Part shown: piece after piece, positions 1 through 7,045 of the stretch
Position numbering within the stretch: the stretch's first letter is position 1
Layout: every line of letters starts with the position of its first letter
Origin: Bacilli bacterium
GTDB taxonomy: Bacteria > Bacillota_I > Bacilli_A > RF39 > UBA660
Assembly: GCA_028685445.1 (NCBI GenBank)
Contig: JAQUDY010000014.1
Coordinates: 1-13,590 of the forward strand
Reading direction: 5' to 3'
Length of the DNA: 13,590 nt
Position numbers and translations under genes: made by a program
The notes under the pieces: generated by a model
Database searches by the model: none
What the model was told of the DNA's origin: nothing
Seen by the model: the letters and a program-made list of their open reading frames with translations, nothing else

Positions 1-90
1 AAAACTTTAACTAAACTTGAAATTATTACATTAAAAATTAATCCTCCTACCTTAGAAGAAATATTTATGCGTCACTATGAGGGTTTATAA
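1..90 (+). CDS. ABC transporter ATP-binding protein, C-terminal end (partial)
   Basis: Only the last 29 codons are inside the window, in frame from base 1 to the TAA at 88-90. The residues LEEIFMRHYEG at the end are typical of the C-terminus of ATPases that energise ABC-2/tetronasin-type exporters. The stop overlaps the start of the permease gene by one base (TAATG), so the two are translationally coupled and almost certainly form one transporter. No Walker or signature motif is visible because those lie upstream. Family assignment rests on this short tail plus the neighbour. Confidence 0.75.
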   Translation, partial: KTLTKLEIITLKINPPTLEEIFMRHYEGL

Positions 91-1697
91 TGAAAGAAAG
101 ATTTACTCGTTTTGAAGTATTACTTCTTCAATATTTTAAACGTGATTATAAAAAAATAATTATATGGATTATTGGTATAGGATTATTTTCTGCTGGATTT
201 GTTCCTTTTTTTGTTGAAATTGCAAAAGAGCAAGGATTAATTGGAATGTATGAAACAATGAAAAATCCAGCAATGGTATCAATGGTTGGAAATACTCCTA
301 TAATAGATTCATCATCTTATACAGTAGGAGCAATGTACTCTCATATGATGTTATTATTTTGTAGTATCTTTGCAATGATTGTTTCAATTTTACATGTGAT
401 TAGTCATACTAGGAAAGAAGAAGACTCTGGACTTACTGAATTAATTAGATCATTTGAAGTAGGAAAAATATCTAATTCTCTTGCAGTTATTATAGAAACA
501 ATAATAATAAATATTATCCTAGGTCTTTTTATTAGTTTTATAATGCTTAGCTTTAATCATATTACAATCACTTTAGAAGGTTCAATTCTATTTGGTAGCA
601 CAATTGCTCTAGCTGGCATCTTAGGAGCCACTATCGCGCTTGTAGTAGCGCAGATTATGCCTTCATCATCTTCATCTACAGGTCTTTCACTCGCGTTAAT
701 AGGATTCTTATATATAATAAGAGGTATAACTGATATTACAAATGTAAAGCTCTCAATGATAAATCCAGTAGGCTGGACTTATTTAAGTTATCCTTTTACA
801 ACAAATAACTGGCTTCCTATATTATATATTTCAATATTTAGTCTGATCTTAATAATAAAAGCTTTTATCTTAGAAGAGAATCGTGATATGGGGTCAGGTT
901 ACTTATCTGAAAAACAGGGAAGGGCAAGTGCAAAAAAATCATTGCTATCAGTTAGGGGTTTACTATTAAAGTTAAATAAAGGCATGATACTAGCATGGCT
1001 AACTTCTTTTATTGTATTAGCTGCTGCTTACGGTTCTATTTATGGAGATATGCACAGCTTTATTGAAAGTAATGATTTAATAAAACAGATGTTTAGTCAT
1101 TCTGGTTTTACACTTGAAGAGTCTTTTACATCAATAATAACTATGGTTATTTCATCCCTTGCAGCAATACTTCCAATCGCAATAATTAATAAACTTTATA
1201 ATGAAGAAAAAAGTTTAAGATTAAATATAGTTATATCTACTAAAGTAAGTAGAGCAAAGTTTTATTTTACTACTATTATAATCGCAATCTTTTCATCTGT
1301 TCTTGCATTGATATTATCATCACTTGCTCTAGGTCTTGCGGCTATTTATTCAGGTGACCCAAGTTTAATATCTCTTGATACATTTATATATTCAGGTCTT
1401 AACTTTATGCCATCATTATTATTTTATATAGGTTTATCATCTATGATTTTAGGTTTTATTCCAAGACAAGCAAAGCTAGTTTATGTATATCTTGGTTATT
1501 CATTTGTACTTAATTACTTTACTGGCATTATAAACCTTCCAAACTGGCTCTTAAATACAACGATAATTAACTGGATACCAAGAATGCCTATTGAAAGTTT
1601 TAATATTAGTTCATTTATATCTATAACAGTAATAAGTATAATCTTAATAATAACTGGCTTTATTGGTTATAAGAAAAGAGACTTTGATGAGTTATAG
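90..1697 (+). CDS. ABC transporter permease, tetronasin-resistance (TetB/COG3559) type
   Basis: A 535-residue polytopic membrane protein whose size and layout fit the 'exporter of polyketide antibiotics' permeases: two homologous halves (about residues 1-270 and 290-535), each with about six hydrophobic helices. The motif HTRKEEDSGLTELIRS near residue 107 (cytoplasmic loop after the second helix) and the matching loop NKLYNEEKSLRLNIVISTKVSR in the second half are characteristic of this family. The ATG at 90 overlaps the stop of the upstream ATPase and has GAGGG at 79-83 in front of it. Known members export hydrophobic antibiotics such as tetronasin; the actual substrate here cannot be read from the sequence. 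The gene runs 11 bases into the next one, so the transporter and the glycosylase-like gene are probably co-transcribed. Confidence 0.85.
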   Translation: MKERFTRFEVLLLQYFKRDYKKIIIWIIGIGLFSAGFVPFFVEIAKEQGLIGMYETMKNPAMVSMVGNTPIIDSSSYTVGAMYSHMMLLFCSIFAMIVSILHVISHTRKEEDSGLTELIRSFEVGKISNSLAVIIETIIINIILGLFISFIMLSFNHITITLEGSILFGSTIALAGILGATIALVVAQIMPSSSSSTGLSLALIGFLYIIRGITDITNVKLSMINPVGWTYLSYPFTTNNWLPILYISIFSLILIIKAFILEENRDMGSGYLSEKQGRASAKKSLLSVRGLLLKLNKGMILAWLTSFIVLAAAYGSIYGDMHSFIESNDLIKQMFSHSGFTLEESFTSIITMVISSLAAILPIAIINKLYNEEKSLRLNIVISTKVSRAKFYFTTIIIAIFSSVLALILSSLALGLAAIYSGDPSLISLDTFIYSGLNFMPSLLFYIGLSSMILGFIPRQAKLVYVYLGYSFVLNYFTGIINLPNWLLNTTIINWIPRMPIESFNISSFISITVISIILIITGFIGYKKRDFDEL

Positions 1698-2280
1698 TTG
1701 TATTAAAGAATGTAAAAACTGTGGCTTGTATTTAAATCAAACTCCACTTATAGAAACAAAGCATCAGTGTGATATTTTCTTTGTGGGTTTATCTGCAAAA
1801 AGAATAAAATCGAAAAAAGAAGTACCTTTATCTAGCTCTACTAACTCTGGTAAAATAATTGAAAACATAGAAAATAAAATAAACCTTACTACTTATAAAA
1901 CTAATTTAGTAAAATGCCTTCCACTAGATGAAAAAAATAACTTAAGATATCCTAATTTAAGTGAAAAGAATGCTTGCTTTGATAATTTACAATTAGAGAT
2001 TAAAACATTAAAACCTAAAATTATATTTCTTTTAGGTAGTGAAGTAGCATCTTTTATTGCAAAAAAAATTAATATTCATTTAACTAAACCTGAAGGATAT
2101 AATTTTGGGTTTATAAAACATAGTGGTATTTATTATGTTCATATATATCATCCATCTTATATTTATGTTTATAAAAGAAAGGAACTAGATTTTTATATAA
2201 ATGGCGTAATTGATGTAATAAATGCCACTTGCAACCAAAAAGCAACACAAAACAACTTAAATTTGGTAGAATGCAACTAG
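1687..2280 (+). CDS. Divergent uracil-DNA glycosylase superfamily protein with probable Fe-S cysteines
   Basis: A 197-residue protein from the ATG at 1687, which is preferred over a TTG at 1663 because family-like sequence begins only here. It resembles family-4 uracil-DNA glycosylases. Cys9-x2-Cys12 near the N-terminus and Cys77 and Cys97 (TNLVKC...AC) correspond to the four 4Fe-4S ligands; GSE at 117-119 and HPS at 155-157 match the superfamily's helix and motif B. The usual first motif GEAPG-x-E is replaced by GLSAKRIKSKKEVP (34-47), so residues normally needed to activate water or hold the base are absent. Uracil excision is therefore doubtful; it may act on another lesion or only bind DNA. 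The start lies inside the permease gene (11-base overlap), pointing to translational coupling. Extra cysteines occur at 5, 28 and the C-terminus. Confidence 0.65.
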   Translation: MSYSCIKECKNCGLYLNQTPLIETKHQCDIFFVGLSAKRIKSKKEVPLSSSTNSGKIIENIENKINLTTYKTNLVKCLPLDEKNNLRYPNLSEKNACFDNLQLEIKTLKPKIIFLLGSEVASFIAKKINIHLTKPEGYNFGFIKHSGIYYVHIYHPSYIYVYKRKELDFYINGVIDVINATCNQKATQNNLNLVECN

Positions 2281-2317
2281 GTTACGTAGTATTATTTATC
2301 CAGAAAGAAGTGATTAT

Positions 2318-3856
2318 ATGAGTTTTAGTGAAAAATTACAAAACTTAAGAAAAGAGAAAAAATATTCTCAAGAACAACTAGCTGATATGCTAGATGTAAC
2401 AAGACAATCAGTATCAAAATGGGAAAGTGGTCAAACATATCCAGAAATGGATAAGTTATTATCAATATGTAAAATATTTAACTGCACCCTTGATGAACTA
2501 ACAAATGATCAAATAACAGAAATATCAACAGAAAAGAAAGGTAATTTTAATTCTATTATCGACAGTGTTTTAGATTTAGTTACCAAAACATATAAAATGA
2601 TAACTAGTATGAGTTTTAAAGAATTCTTTAGATGCTTTGCATTAATGTTTATTGTAGGGTTAATTTTATCTTTATTTAGTATTCCCTTAAGTAGGTTTCA
2701 ATATGAAATATATAAAGTATTAATGGTCTTTAGTGATACAAAAGGAACTAATATAATATCATCATTAATAGACTTTCTTTTAAATACTACATATGTAATT
2801 GTATGTATCTTACTATTTATTCACATATTTAAAATAGGATTTTTAGATAAGTATGAATTTGTTTCAAAACATGAAAAAACAAATGATAAAAAAGATAAAG
2901 AAGAAGTAATTGTTAAAGAAGAAACTATTTTAAAAATAAGTAAAGAACCAAATTTTGCTTTTATCGATACTTTAGGTAAATTAATAATTATATTTATTAA
3001 AGCGATGCTTTTATTATTTATAATTCCGTTCATATTTACTTTCATTGGTTTATTTTGCTTACTAGTAATAAATATATATTTCTTATTTACTGGTATTACA
3101 TATTTTAGTATTCCAATATTAATTATATTTAGTATCTTAATAAATTTTTTAGTCCTAGAATTTATATTTAATATTATATTTAATAAAAAACATAATTTTA
3201 AAAGAATATTAATATTATTTATTGCATCTATTGCTGGGATAGGAATCGGCTCAGGAATTATGGTTTTAGATGTTCATAAAACTGAGATAATTAATGATGT
3301 ACCAGTTGCTTTAAAAAAAGTAAATAACGTATATGAGTATACTTACCAAGATGACTTGTTCTTTGAATATCCTGGAGAGATAGAATATATTAGAGATGAG
3401 AATTTAAAAGATAAAATAAAAATTACTATCGATACTTATGAAGGACTTAATCATATAAGATTTAATCGAAATGAGAGTGGTTATTATATATATAACTCTG
3501 ATGTAGACCCAGAATTTGTAATGGATTTTATTGATGTTATATTAGATGGTTTAAGAGATAGAAAAATATATAACTTTAATTCAGAAGATAACATTAAAAT
3601 AACAATTACAAGTAGTGATAAAACTATTAATAATTTAGATAATAATTTAAATAAATATAATGAAGAACAAAATTTAAGATATTCAAGAAATGCTAGTTTA
3701 GAAGAACAAATCAATGATCTATATATTAGAATTAATGAACTAGAGGATAATAATAATTTACTTGAAGATGAAAAAGATATTCTAATTTATGAAAAAGAAG
3801 AATTAGAAAGAGAACTAGAAGAATATAAAGATAGAAAAAAAGCTATAATAGATTAA
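2318..3856 (+). CDS. Membrane-anchored XRE-family HTH regulator with C-terminal coiled coil
   Basis: 512 residues. Residues 1-65 are a classic XRE/Cro-type helix-turn-helix domain (LRKEKKYSQEQLADMLDVTR then QSVSKWESGQTYPEMDKL). Hydrophobic helices follow at about 105-125 and 148-172, a charged cytoplasmic-looking loop (about 180-205, many Lys/Glu), then about four more helices at 220-318. The remaining 190 residues are soluble and charged; the last 60 (from about 450) are a Glu/Lys/Leu-rich coiled coil. Short XRE regulators fused to a few membrane helices are common near transporters in Bacillota; this size with a long C-terminal domain is not one I recognise by name. It probably senses something at the membrane or outside and controls nearby genes. 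The start at 2318 has a modest AGAAAGAAG ribosome site. A terminator spans its stop codon. Confidence 0.7.
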   Translation: MSFSEKLQNLRKEKKYSQEQLADMLDVTRQSVSKWESGQTYPEMDKLLSICKIFNCTLDELTNDQITEISTEKKGNFNSIIDSVLDLVTKTYKMITSMSFKEFFRCFALMFIVGLILSLFSIPLSRFQYEIYKVLMVFSDTKGTNIISSLIDFLLNTTYVIVCILLFIHIFKIGFLDKYEFVSKHEKTNDKKDKEEVIVKEETILKISKEPNFAFIDTLGKLIIIFIKAMLLLFIIPFIFTFIGLFCLLVINIYFLFTGITYFSIPILIIFSILINFLVLEFIFNIIFNKKHNFKRILILFIASIAGIGIGSGIMVLDVHKTEIINDVPVALKKVNNVYEYTYQDDLFFEYPGEIEYIRDENLKDKIKITIDTYEGLNHIRFNRNESGYYIYNSDVDPEFVMDFIDVILDGLRDRKIYNFNSEDNIKITITSSDKTINNLDNNLNKYNEEQNLRYSRNASLEEQINDLYIRINELEDNNNLLEDEKDILIYEKEELERELEEYKDRKKAIID

Positions 3857-3875
3857 TTTTCAAATTAATCTTTTT
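3851..3875 (+). terminator. Intrinsic terminator overlapping the regulator's stop codon
   Basis: GATTAATTT (3851-3859) pairs perfectly with AAATTAATC (3862-3870) across a two-base gap, followed by five T (3871-3875). The TAA stop of the HTH gene is part of the left arm. The stem is AT-rich, so strength is uncertain, but position and T-run fit a rho-independent terminator ending the left-hand operon before the ZIP gene. Confidence 0.7.
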
Positions 3876-3921
3876 CTAACAAATTAAAATATTTAACATA
3901 CCATAGAATGAAAGGAGATTT

Positions 3922-4695
3922 ATGATTAATTTTTTTAGCCAGCTTAGTCCTTTAATCCAGACACTAATAGCTAGCTCTGGAACATTACTATTAACCGCAC
4001 TAGGGGCATCAATGGTATTCTTATTTAAGGATATAAATAAAGATAAAATGGATAGACTGCTATCACTATCGGCAGGCATAATGCTTGCATCAACTATTTT
4101 TTCTTTAATTAATCCAGCAATTAGTTATTCAGAGAATCTTAATTTAACCCCTTGGATAATATGTGGTATTGGAATACTTACTGGGGGACTTCTTTTATTT
4201 GTTGGTGATAAACTATATCAAAGAAGTAAAAAAAGTAGCAGAATGAATATGGTAATCTTTTCTATTACAATGCATAATTTTCCAGAAGGGATGGCAGTAG
4301 GAGTAGCGCTTGGGTCAGTTGTTCATGGTATGCCAGGAGCCACATTAATTGGAGCTTTAACTCTTGCTTTAGGAATTGGTCTTCAAAATTTTCCTGAAGG
4401 AAGCGCTATTAGTTTTCCTTTATATAGAGAAGGATATTCAAAATGGAGAGCTTTTTTAATTGGTACAGCAACAGCGGCAGTAGAGCCAGTTGGTGCATTA
4501 ATAGGTCTTTTTTTAGCAATAAAACTACCGTTTTTGTTACCATTATTATTAGCTTTTGCTGCAGGAGCGATGTTATATGTAATAGTAGTTGAGCTTATTC
4601 CTGAATCGATGACAAATGAAAAAAAAGACCTAATGGCCTTATTTTTAATAATTGGTTTTATCATTATGATGATATTAGATATCTCTTTTGGATGA
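3922..4695 (+). CDS. ZIP-family divalent metal transporter (GufA/ZupT type)
   Basis: 257 residues with about eight membrane helices, the usual size of bacterial ZIP proteins. The two metal-binding helices are clear: HNFPEGMAVG (from residue 118) and QNFPEGSAIS (from residue 155), which form the binuclear metal centre of the family; a third acidic site VVELIPES lies near 222-229. Family members import Zn2+ and often Fe2+ or Mn2+ across the inner membrane. A good AAAGGAG ribosome site (3911-3917) lies just before the ATG. It stands alone between a terminator upstream and one at its own end, so it is probably monocistronic. No clear Zur or Fur operator was seen in the 65 bases before it. The metal specificity cannot be read from the sequence. 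Confidence 0.9.
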   Translation: MINFFSQLSPLIQTLIASSGTLLLTALGASMVFLFKDINKDKMDRLLSLSAGIMLASTIFSLINPAISYSENLNLTPWIICGIGILTGGLLLFVGDKLYQRSKKSSRMNMVIFSITMHNFPEGMAVGVALGSVVHGMPGATLIGALTLALGIGLQNFPEGSAISFPLYREGYSKWRAFLIGTATAAVEPVGALIGLFLAIKLPFLLPLLLAFAAGAMLYVIVVELIPESMTNEKKDLMALFLIIGFIIMMILDISFG

Positions 4696-4704
4696 TATCT
4701 TTTT
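4677..4704 (+). terminator. Intrinsic terminator at the end of the ZIP gene
   Basis: AGATATC (4677-4683) pairs with GATATCT (4694-4700) around a ten-base loop, followed by TTTT. The TGA stop (4693-4695) lies at the loop edge, so the terminator is built from the last codons. There is no T-run on the other strand, so it would not work equally well for the converging RNase J gene. Confidence 0.55.
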
Positions 4705-6367
4705 ATTTAGCTTCCATAATAACAGGCATAATAATTGGTCTTCTTCCAGTCAAATTATTTATAAATGGATTTAACTCTAAAATAACTTGATTTTTCAAAT
4801 CTAAATAGTTATAAGAAGTTTTAATTGTATTGTTGACAATCTCTGAAACTTTAGATTCAAGTTGATTAATTAATTTAACATTTTCATTAATTAAGACAAA
4901 ACCTCTAGTTGTGATATTAGGTTTAATTAATAGCTCTCTAGTTTTAGGATTTATATTAATAATTGCAACTAAAATTCCATCCTTACTCATTAATTTTCTG
5001 TCTTTAACAACTACTGATCCAATATCACCAATTCGTGATCCATCTACATAAACATCTCCAGCTTGAATTCTTTTACCTAATCGAGCGCCTTGTTTTGTAA
5101 GTTCTACTGAATCGCCATTTTTACAGATGAAAATATTTTCTTTAGGAATATCACAAACACTTGCAAGATCTCCATGAGCTTTTAACATTCTATATTCACC
5201 ATGAACAGGCATAAAATATTCAGGTTTAATTAATCTTAACATCCATTTTAACTCTTCTTGGTTTGCATGTCCAGAAGTATGAATGTCTGATAATTCTGTA
5301 TTAGTAAAGACTCTAACTCCTTTTAAATATAGCTTATTAATAATTCGATTAATGCTTGCTTTATTACCAGGAATTGGACTTGAAGAGAACACGACGATGT
5401 CGTCGGGTAATAATTCAATTTGTCTATGATTTCCATTAGCGATTCTAGATAATGCAGCTAAGGGTTCACCTTGAGAACCGGTACATAAAATACATATTTC
5501 ATGCTTTTTATATTTTTTGGCTTCATTTGGCTCTATGAAAATTGTTTTATCAGTTATCAGATTGTTTTTTAAAGCTATTTCTTTTGCTGTTTCCATACTT
5601 CGACCAAAGGTTATAATTTTTCTATTATTTTTACGACATGTTTCAATAATATGTTTAATTCTATAAATATTAGATGCAAATGTAGCAAGAATAATTCTAG
5701 AATTACTTCTTGCAAAAACTTCACCTAAAGCTTCATCTACATTACTTTCACTTTGTGAAGAACCCGGTGTTAAAGCATTGGTACTATCTGATAATAATAA
5801 TTTGACTCCATCTTCACCTAATTTAGCTAGTTTATGTAAATTTGCCATAGGCCCAATAGGGGTTAAATCAAATTTAAAATCTCCAGTATTAAATATAATT
5901 CCGTTTGGAGTTCTAACTACAACACCATAACTATCTGGAATAGAGTGAGTTGTTGCCACAAAATCCACCGTCATATATTTAAATTTAAAAATACTTTCTC
6001 CATTGTACATTTCAATGTTCTTATAACCAACATTACGATCCTTTAGTTTGTTTTTAATTAAATCAACAGCAATTCCAGGCGCGTAAATAATTGGAATATG
6101 AATATGTTGTAATAAAAACGATATTCCTCCAATGTGGTCCTCATGACCATGGGTTATAAATAAAGCTTTAATATTTCGCTCATTATTTTTTAGATATGTC
6201 ACATCTTGAATCACATAATCGATCCCTAAAAGATCTGACTCTGGGAGTAACATCCCAGCATCCATTATGATAATCTCGTTATCATGCTCAACGACGTACA
6301 TGTTTTTGCCGACTTCTCCTAAGCCACCAAGTGCATAAACAGTAGTCACTTTTTCATTATTTTTCAT
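4703..6367 (-). CDS. rnj: Ribonuclease J
   Basis: 554 residues, the normal length for bacterial RNase J, a 5'-3' exonuclease and endonuclease central to mRNA decay and rRNA maturation in Bacillota. The metallo-beta-lactamase zinc motif HGHEDHIGG lies at residues 73-81; the beta-CASP domain follows with SDSTNA, LATFASN and the conserved SGHANQEEL and PVHGEYRML segments in the middle third; a C-terminal domain ends in PIIMPVI. The ATG at 6367 has a perfect AGGAGG (6371-6376) at the right distance. The gene converges on the ZIP gene with 7 bases between stop codons. It is transcribed away from spoIIAA, sharing the intergenic region. Only one copy is seen here; whether it is J1 or J2 cannot be decided. 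Confidence 0.95.
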   Translation of the reverse strand: MKNNEKVTTVYALGGLGEVGKNMYVVEHDNEIIIMDAGMLLPESDLLGIDYVIQDVTYLKNNERNIKALFITHGHEDHIGGISFLLQHIHIPIIYAPGIAVDLIKNKLKDRNVGYKNIEMYNGESIFKFKYMTVDFVATTHSIPDSYGVVVRTPNGIIFNTGDFKFDLTPIGPMANLHKLAKLGEDGVKLLLSDSTNALTPGSSQSESNVDEALGEVFARSNSRIILATFASNIYRIKHIIETCRKNNRKIITFGRSMETAKEIALKNNLITDKTIFIEPNEAKKYKKHEICILCTGSQGEPLAALSRIANGNHRQIELLPDDIVVFSSSPIPGNKASINRIINKLYLKGVRVFTNTELSDIHTSGHANQEELKWMLRLIKPEYFMPVHGEYRMLKAHGDLASVCDIPKENIFICKNGDSVELTKQGARLGKRIQAGDVYVDGSRIGDIGSVVVKDRKLMSKDGILVAIININPKTRELLIKPNITTRGFVLINENVKLINQLESKVSEIVNNTIKTSYNYLDLKNQVILELNPFINNLTGRRPIIMPVIMEAK

Positions 6368-6377
6368 TTTTCCTCCT

Positions 6378-6398
6378 AAAAAGACGTTAAGTCTTTTT
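6378..6398 (-). promoter_or_regulatory. Leader hairpin directly before the RNase J ribosome site
   Basis: On the minus strand AAAAAGAC pairs with GTCTTTTT around the loop TTAAC, ending one base before the AGGAGG of rnj. It could protect the transcript, control ribosome access or serve as a feedback target for RNase J. On the plus strand the same sequence would resemble a weak terminator, but no plus-strand transcript is expected here. Confidence 0.45.
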
Positions 6399-6517
6399 TT
6401 AATTCCTTTAACTTTAATTTAAAAAATATATTTTAACGCAAAATAATTTATAATAAATAATTTAATTTATAAGTATTTTCATAAAAAAATAAAATTTAAA
6501 GTTTTCTTGGTATTTGT

Positions 6518-6546
6518 ATTATATTATATTTTACTAAATTTGTCTA
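6518..6546 (-). promoter_or_regulatory. Sigma-A-type promoter for RNase J
   Basis: Read on the minus strand: TAGACA (6546-6541) as -35, 17 bases, then a perfect TATAAT (6523-6518) as -10. This predicts a transcript start near 6511 and a leader of about 145 bases. A second TATAAT overlaps at 6528-6523 but is badly spaced. Confidence 0.65.
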
Positions 6547-6658
6547 GTATCTCTAAAGTTCGATTGTCTAAAAAGGAATTTATAAACAAATAAGTAACTA
6601 ATAATTATGAGAAGTTTATCATAGTTGACACTTATAGATTAACAAAGAAAAAGATGTT

Positions 6659-6666
6659 TTGTCGAA
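6659..6666 (+). promoter_or_regulatory. Candidate Spo0A box upstream of spoIIAA
   Basis: TTGTCGAA contains the exact Spo0A core TGTCGAA. In Bacillus subtilis phosphorylated Spo0A activates the spoIIA promoter together with sigma-H, so the site is where it would be expected, 52 bases before the start codon. Weaker versions, TTGTCTAA (6564-6571) and TTGTCTAG (6540-6547), lie upstream in the same orientation. A 7-base match can occur by chance, but less readily in DNA this poor in G and C. Confidence 0.5.
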
Positions 6667-6718
6667 TGTGTTTAAAATAGAATGGCAGTACCCTATATTA
6701 AAAGAAAGGCGGGGAAAT

Positions 6719-7036
6719 ATGCTTAAAATCAATTTAGAGTTTAGAAAAGGAGTCTTATTTATAAGACTTAAAGGTGAGCTAACAAAAAGCACAGTTAATA
6801 GCTTAAATAAATATTTAATACCGGTCATAATAAAACATGGGATAAAATATATAGTATATAATTTGGGGGCGATTAAAGTTATTGATGATTTTGGAAAAAA
6901 ATCACTACAAAAAGGAATTGAGGCTGCCAGATTAAATCATGGAGAAGGTCTAATATGTAATACAAGTTTAGTTATTAATAATAATATCCAAACAGTTGAA
7001 AATGAACTAATAGCATTATCATTAATCGAAATTTAG
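6719..7036 (+). CDS. spoIIAA: Anti-sigma-F factor antagonist-like STAS protein, phospho-Ser replaced by Asp
   Basis: 105 residues from the ATG at 6719, which has AAAGGCGGGG before it and begins where family similarity begins. It is a single STAS domain: EFRKGVLFIRLKGEL (7-21) and YIVYNLGAIKVIDDFG (44-59) line up with SpoIIAA. In the family the latter reads D-S-S-G, and the first Ser (Ser58 in Bacillus subtilis) is phosphorylated by SpoIIAB and dephosphorylated by SpoIIE. Here it is D56-D57-F58-G59, so Asp57 sits at the phosphorylation site and the next Ser is Phe. The protein cannot be switched in the usual way and may mimic the phosphorylated form. The sigma factor gene follows at once with no spoIIAB between. 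SpoIIAA identity rests on fold plus context; sequence identity is modest. Confidence 0.75.
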   Translation: MLKINLEFRKGVLFIRLKGELTKSTVNSLNKYLIPVIIKHGIKYIVYNLGAIKVIDDFGKKSLQKGIEAARLNHGEGLICNTSLVINNNIQTVENELIALSLIEI

Positions 7037-7045
7037 GTGAGAAAC

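Larger units (their letters stand above)
6399..6718. other. Divergent control region between rnj and spoIIAA (no gene)
   Basis: About 320 very AT-rich bases. It holds the rnj promoter, at least one Spo0A-like box, and on the plus strand AAAGGAATT at 6572-6580, which matches the sigma-H -35 consensus RNAGGAWWW perfectly but lacks a good GAAT -10 at 11-12 bases. ATAGAAT at 6677-6683 matches the sigma-H -10 consensus RNNGAAT but lacks an AGGA -35. So the spoIIAA promoter is probably here, yet I cannot fix it. A TTG-started extension of spoIIAA from 6659 is open but unlike the family, so it is treated as leader. No RNA gene is evident. Confidence 0.5.

Noticed and set aside
4383..4664. Open frame of 93 codons opposite the ZIP gene
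   Set aside because: It is antisense to a clearly conserved transporter, has no ribosome site and resembles no family; the same holds for other antisense frames at 2821-3045, 3484-3714, 3876-4079, 7272-7457, 8373-8651, 10368-10583 and 13117-13302.
6625..6630. TTGACA on the plus strand as a vegetative promoter of spoIIAA
   Set aside because: The bases 16-18 downstream are AAAAAG-like and contain no usable -10.
6659..6718. TTG-started N-terminal extension of SpoIIAA
   Set aside because: The added 20 residues do not fit the family, while ATG at 6719 has a better ribosome site and begins at the conserved STAS start.
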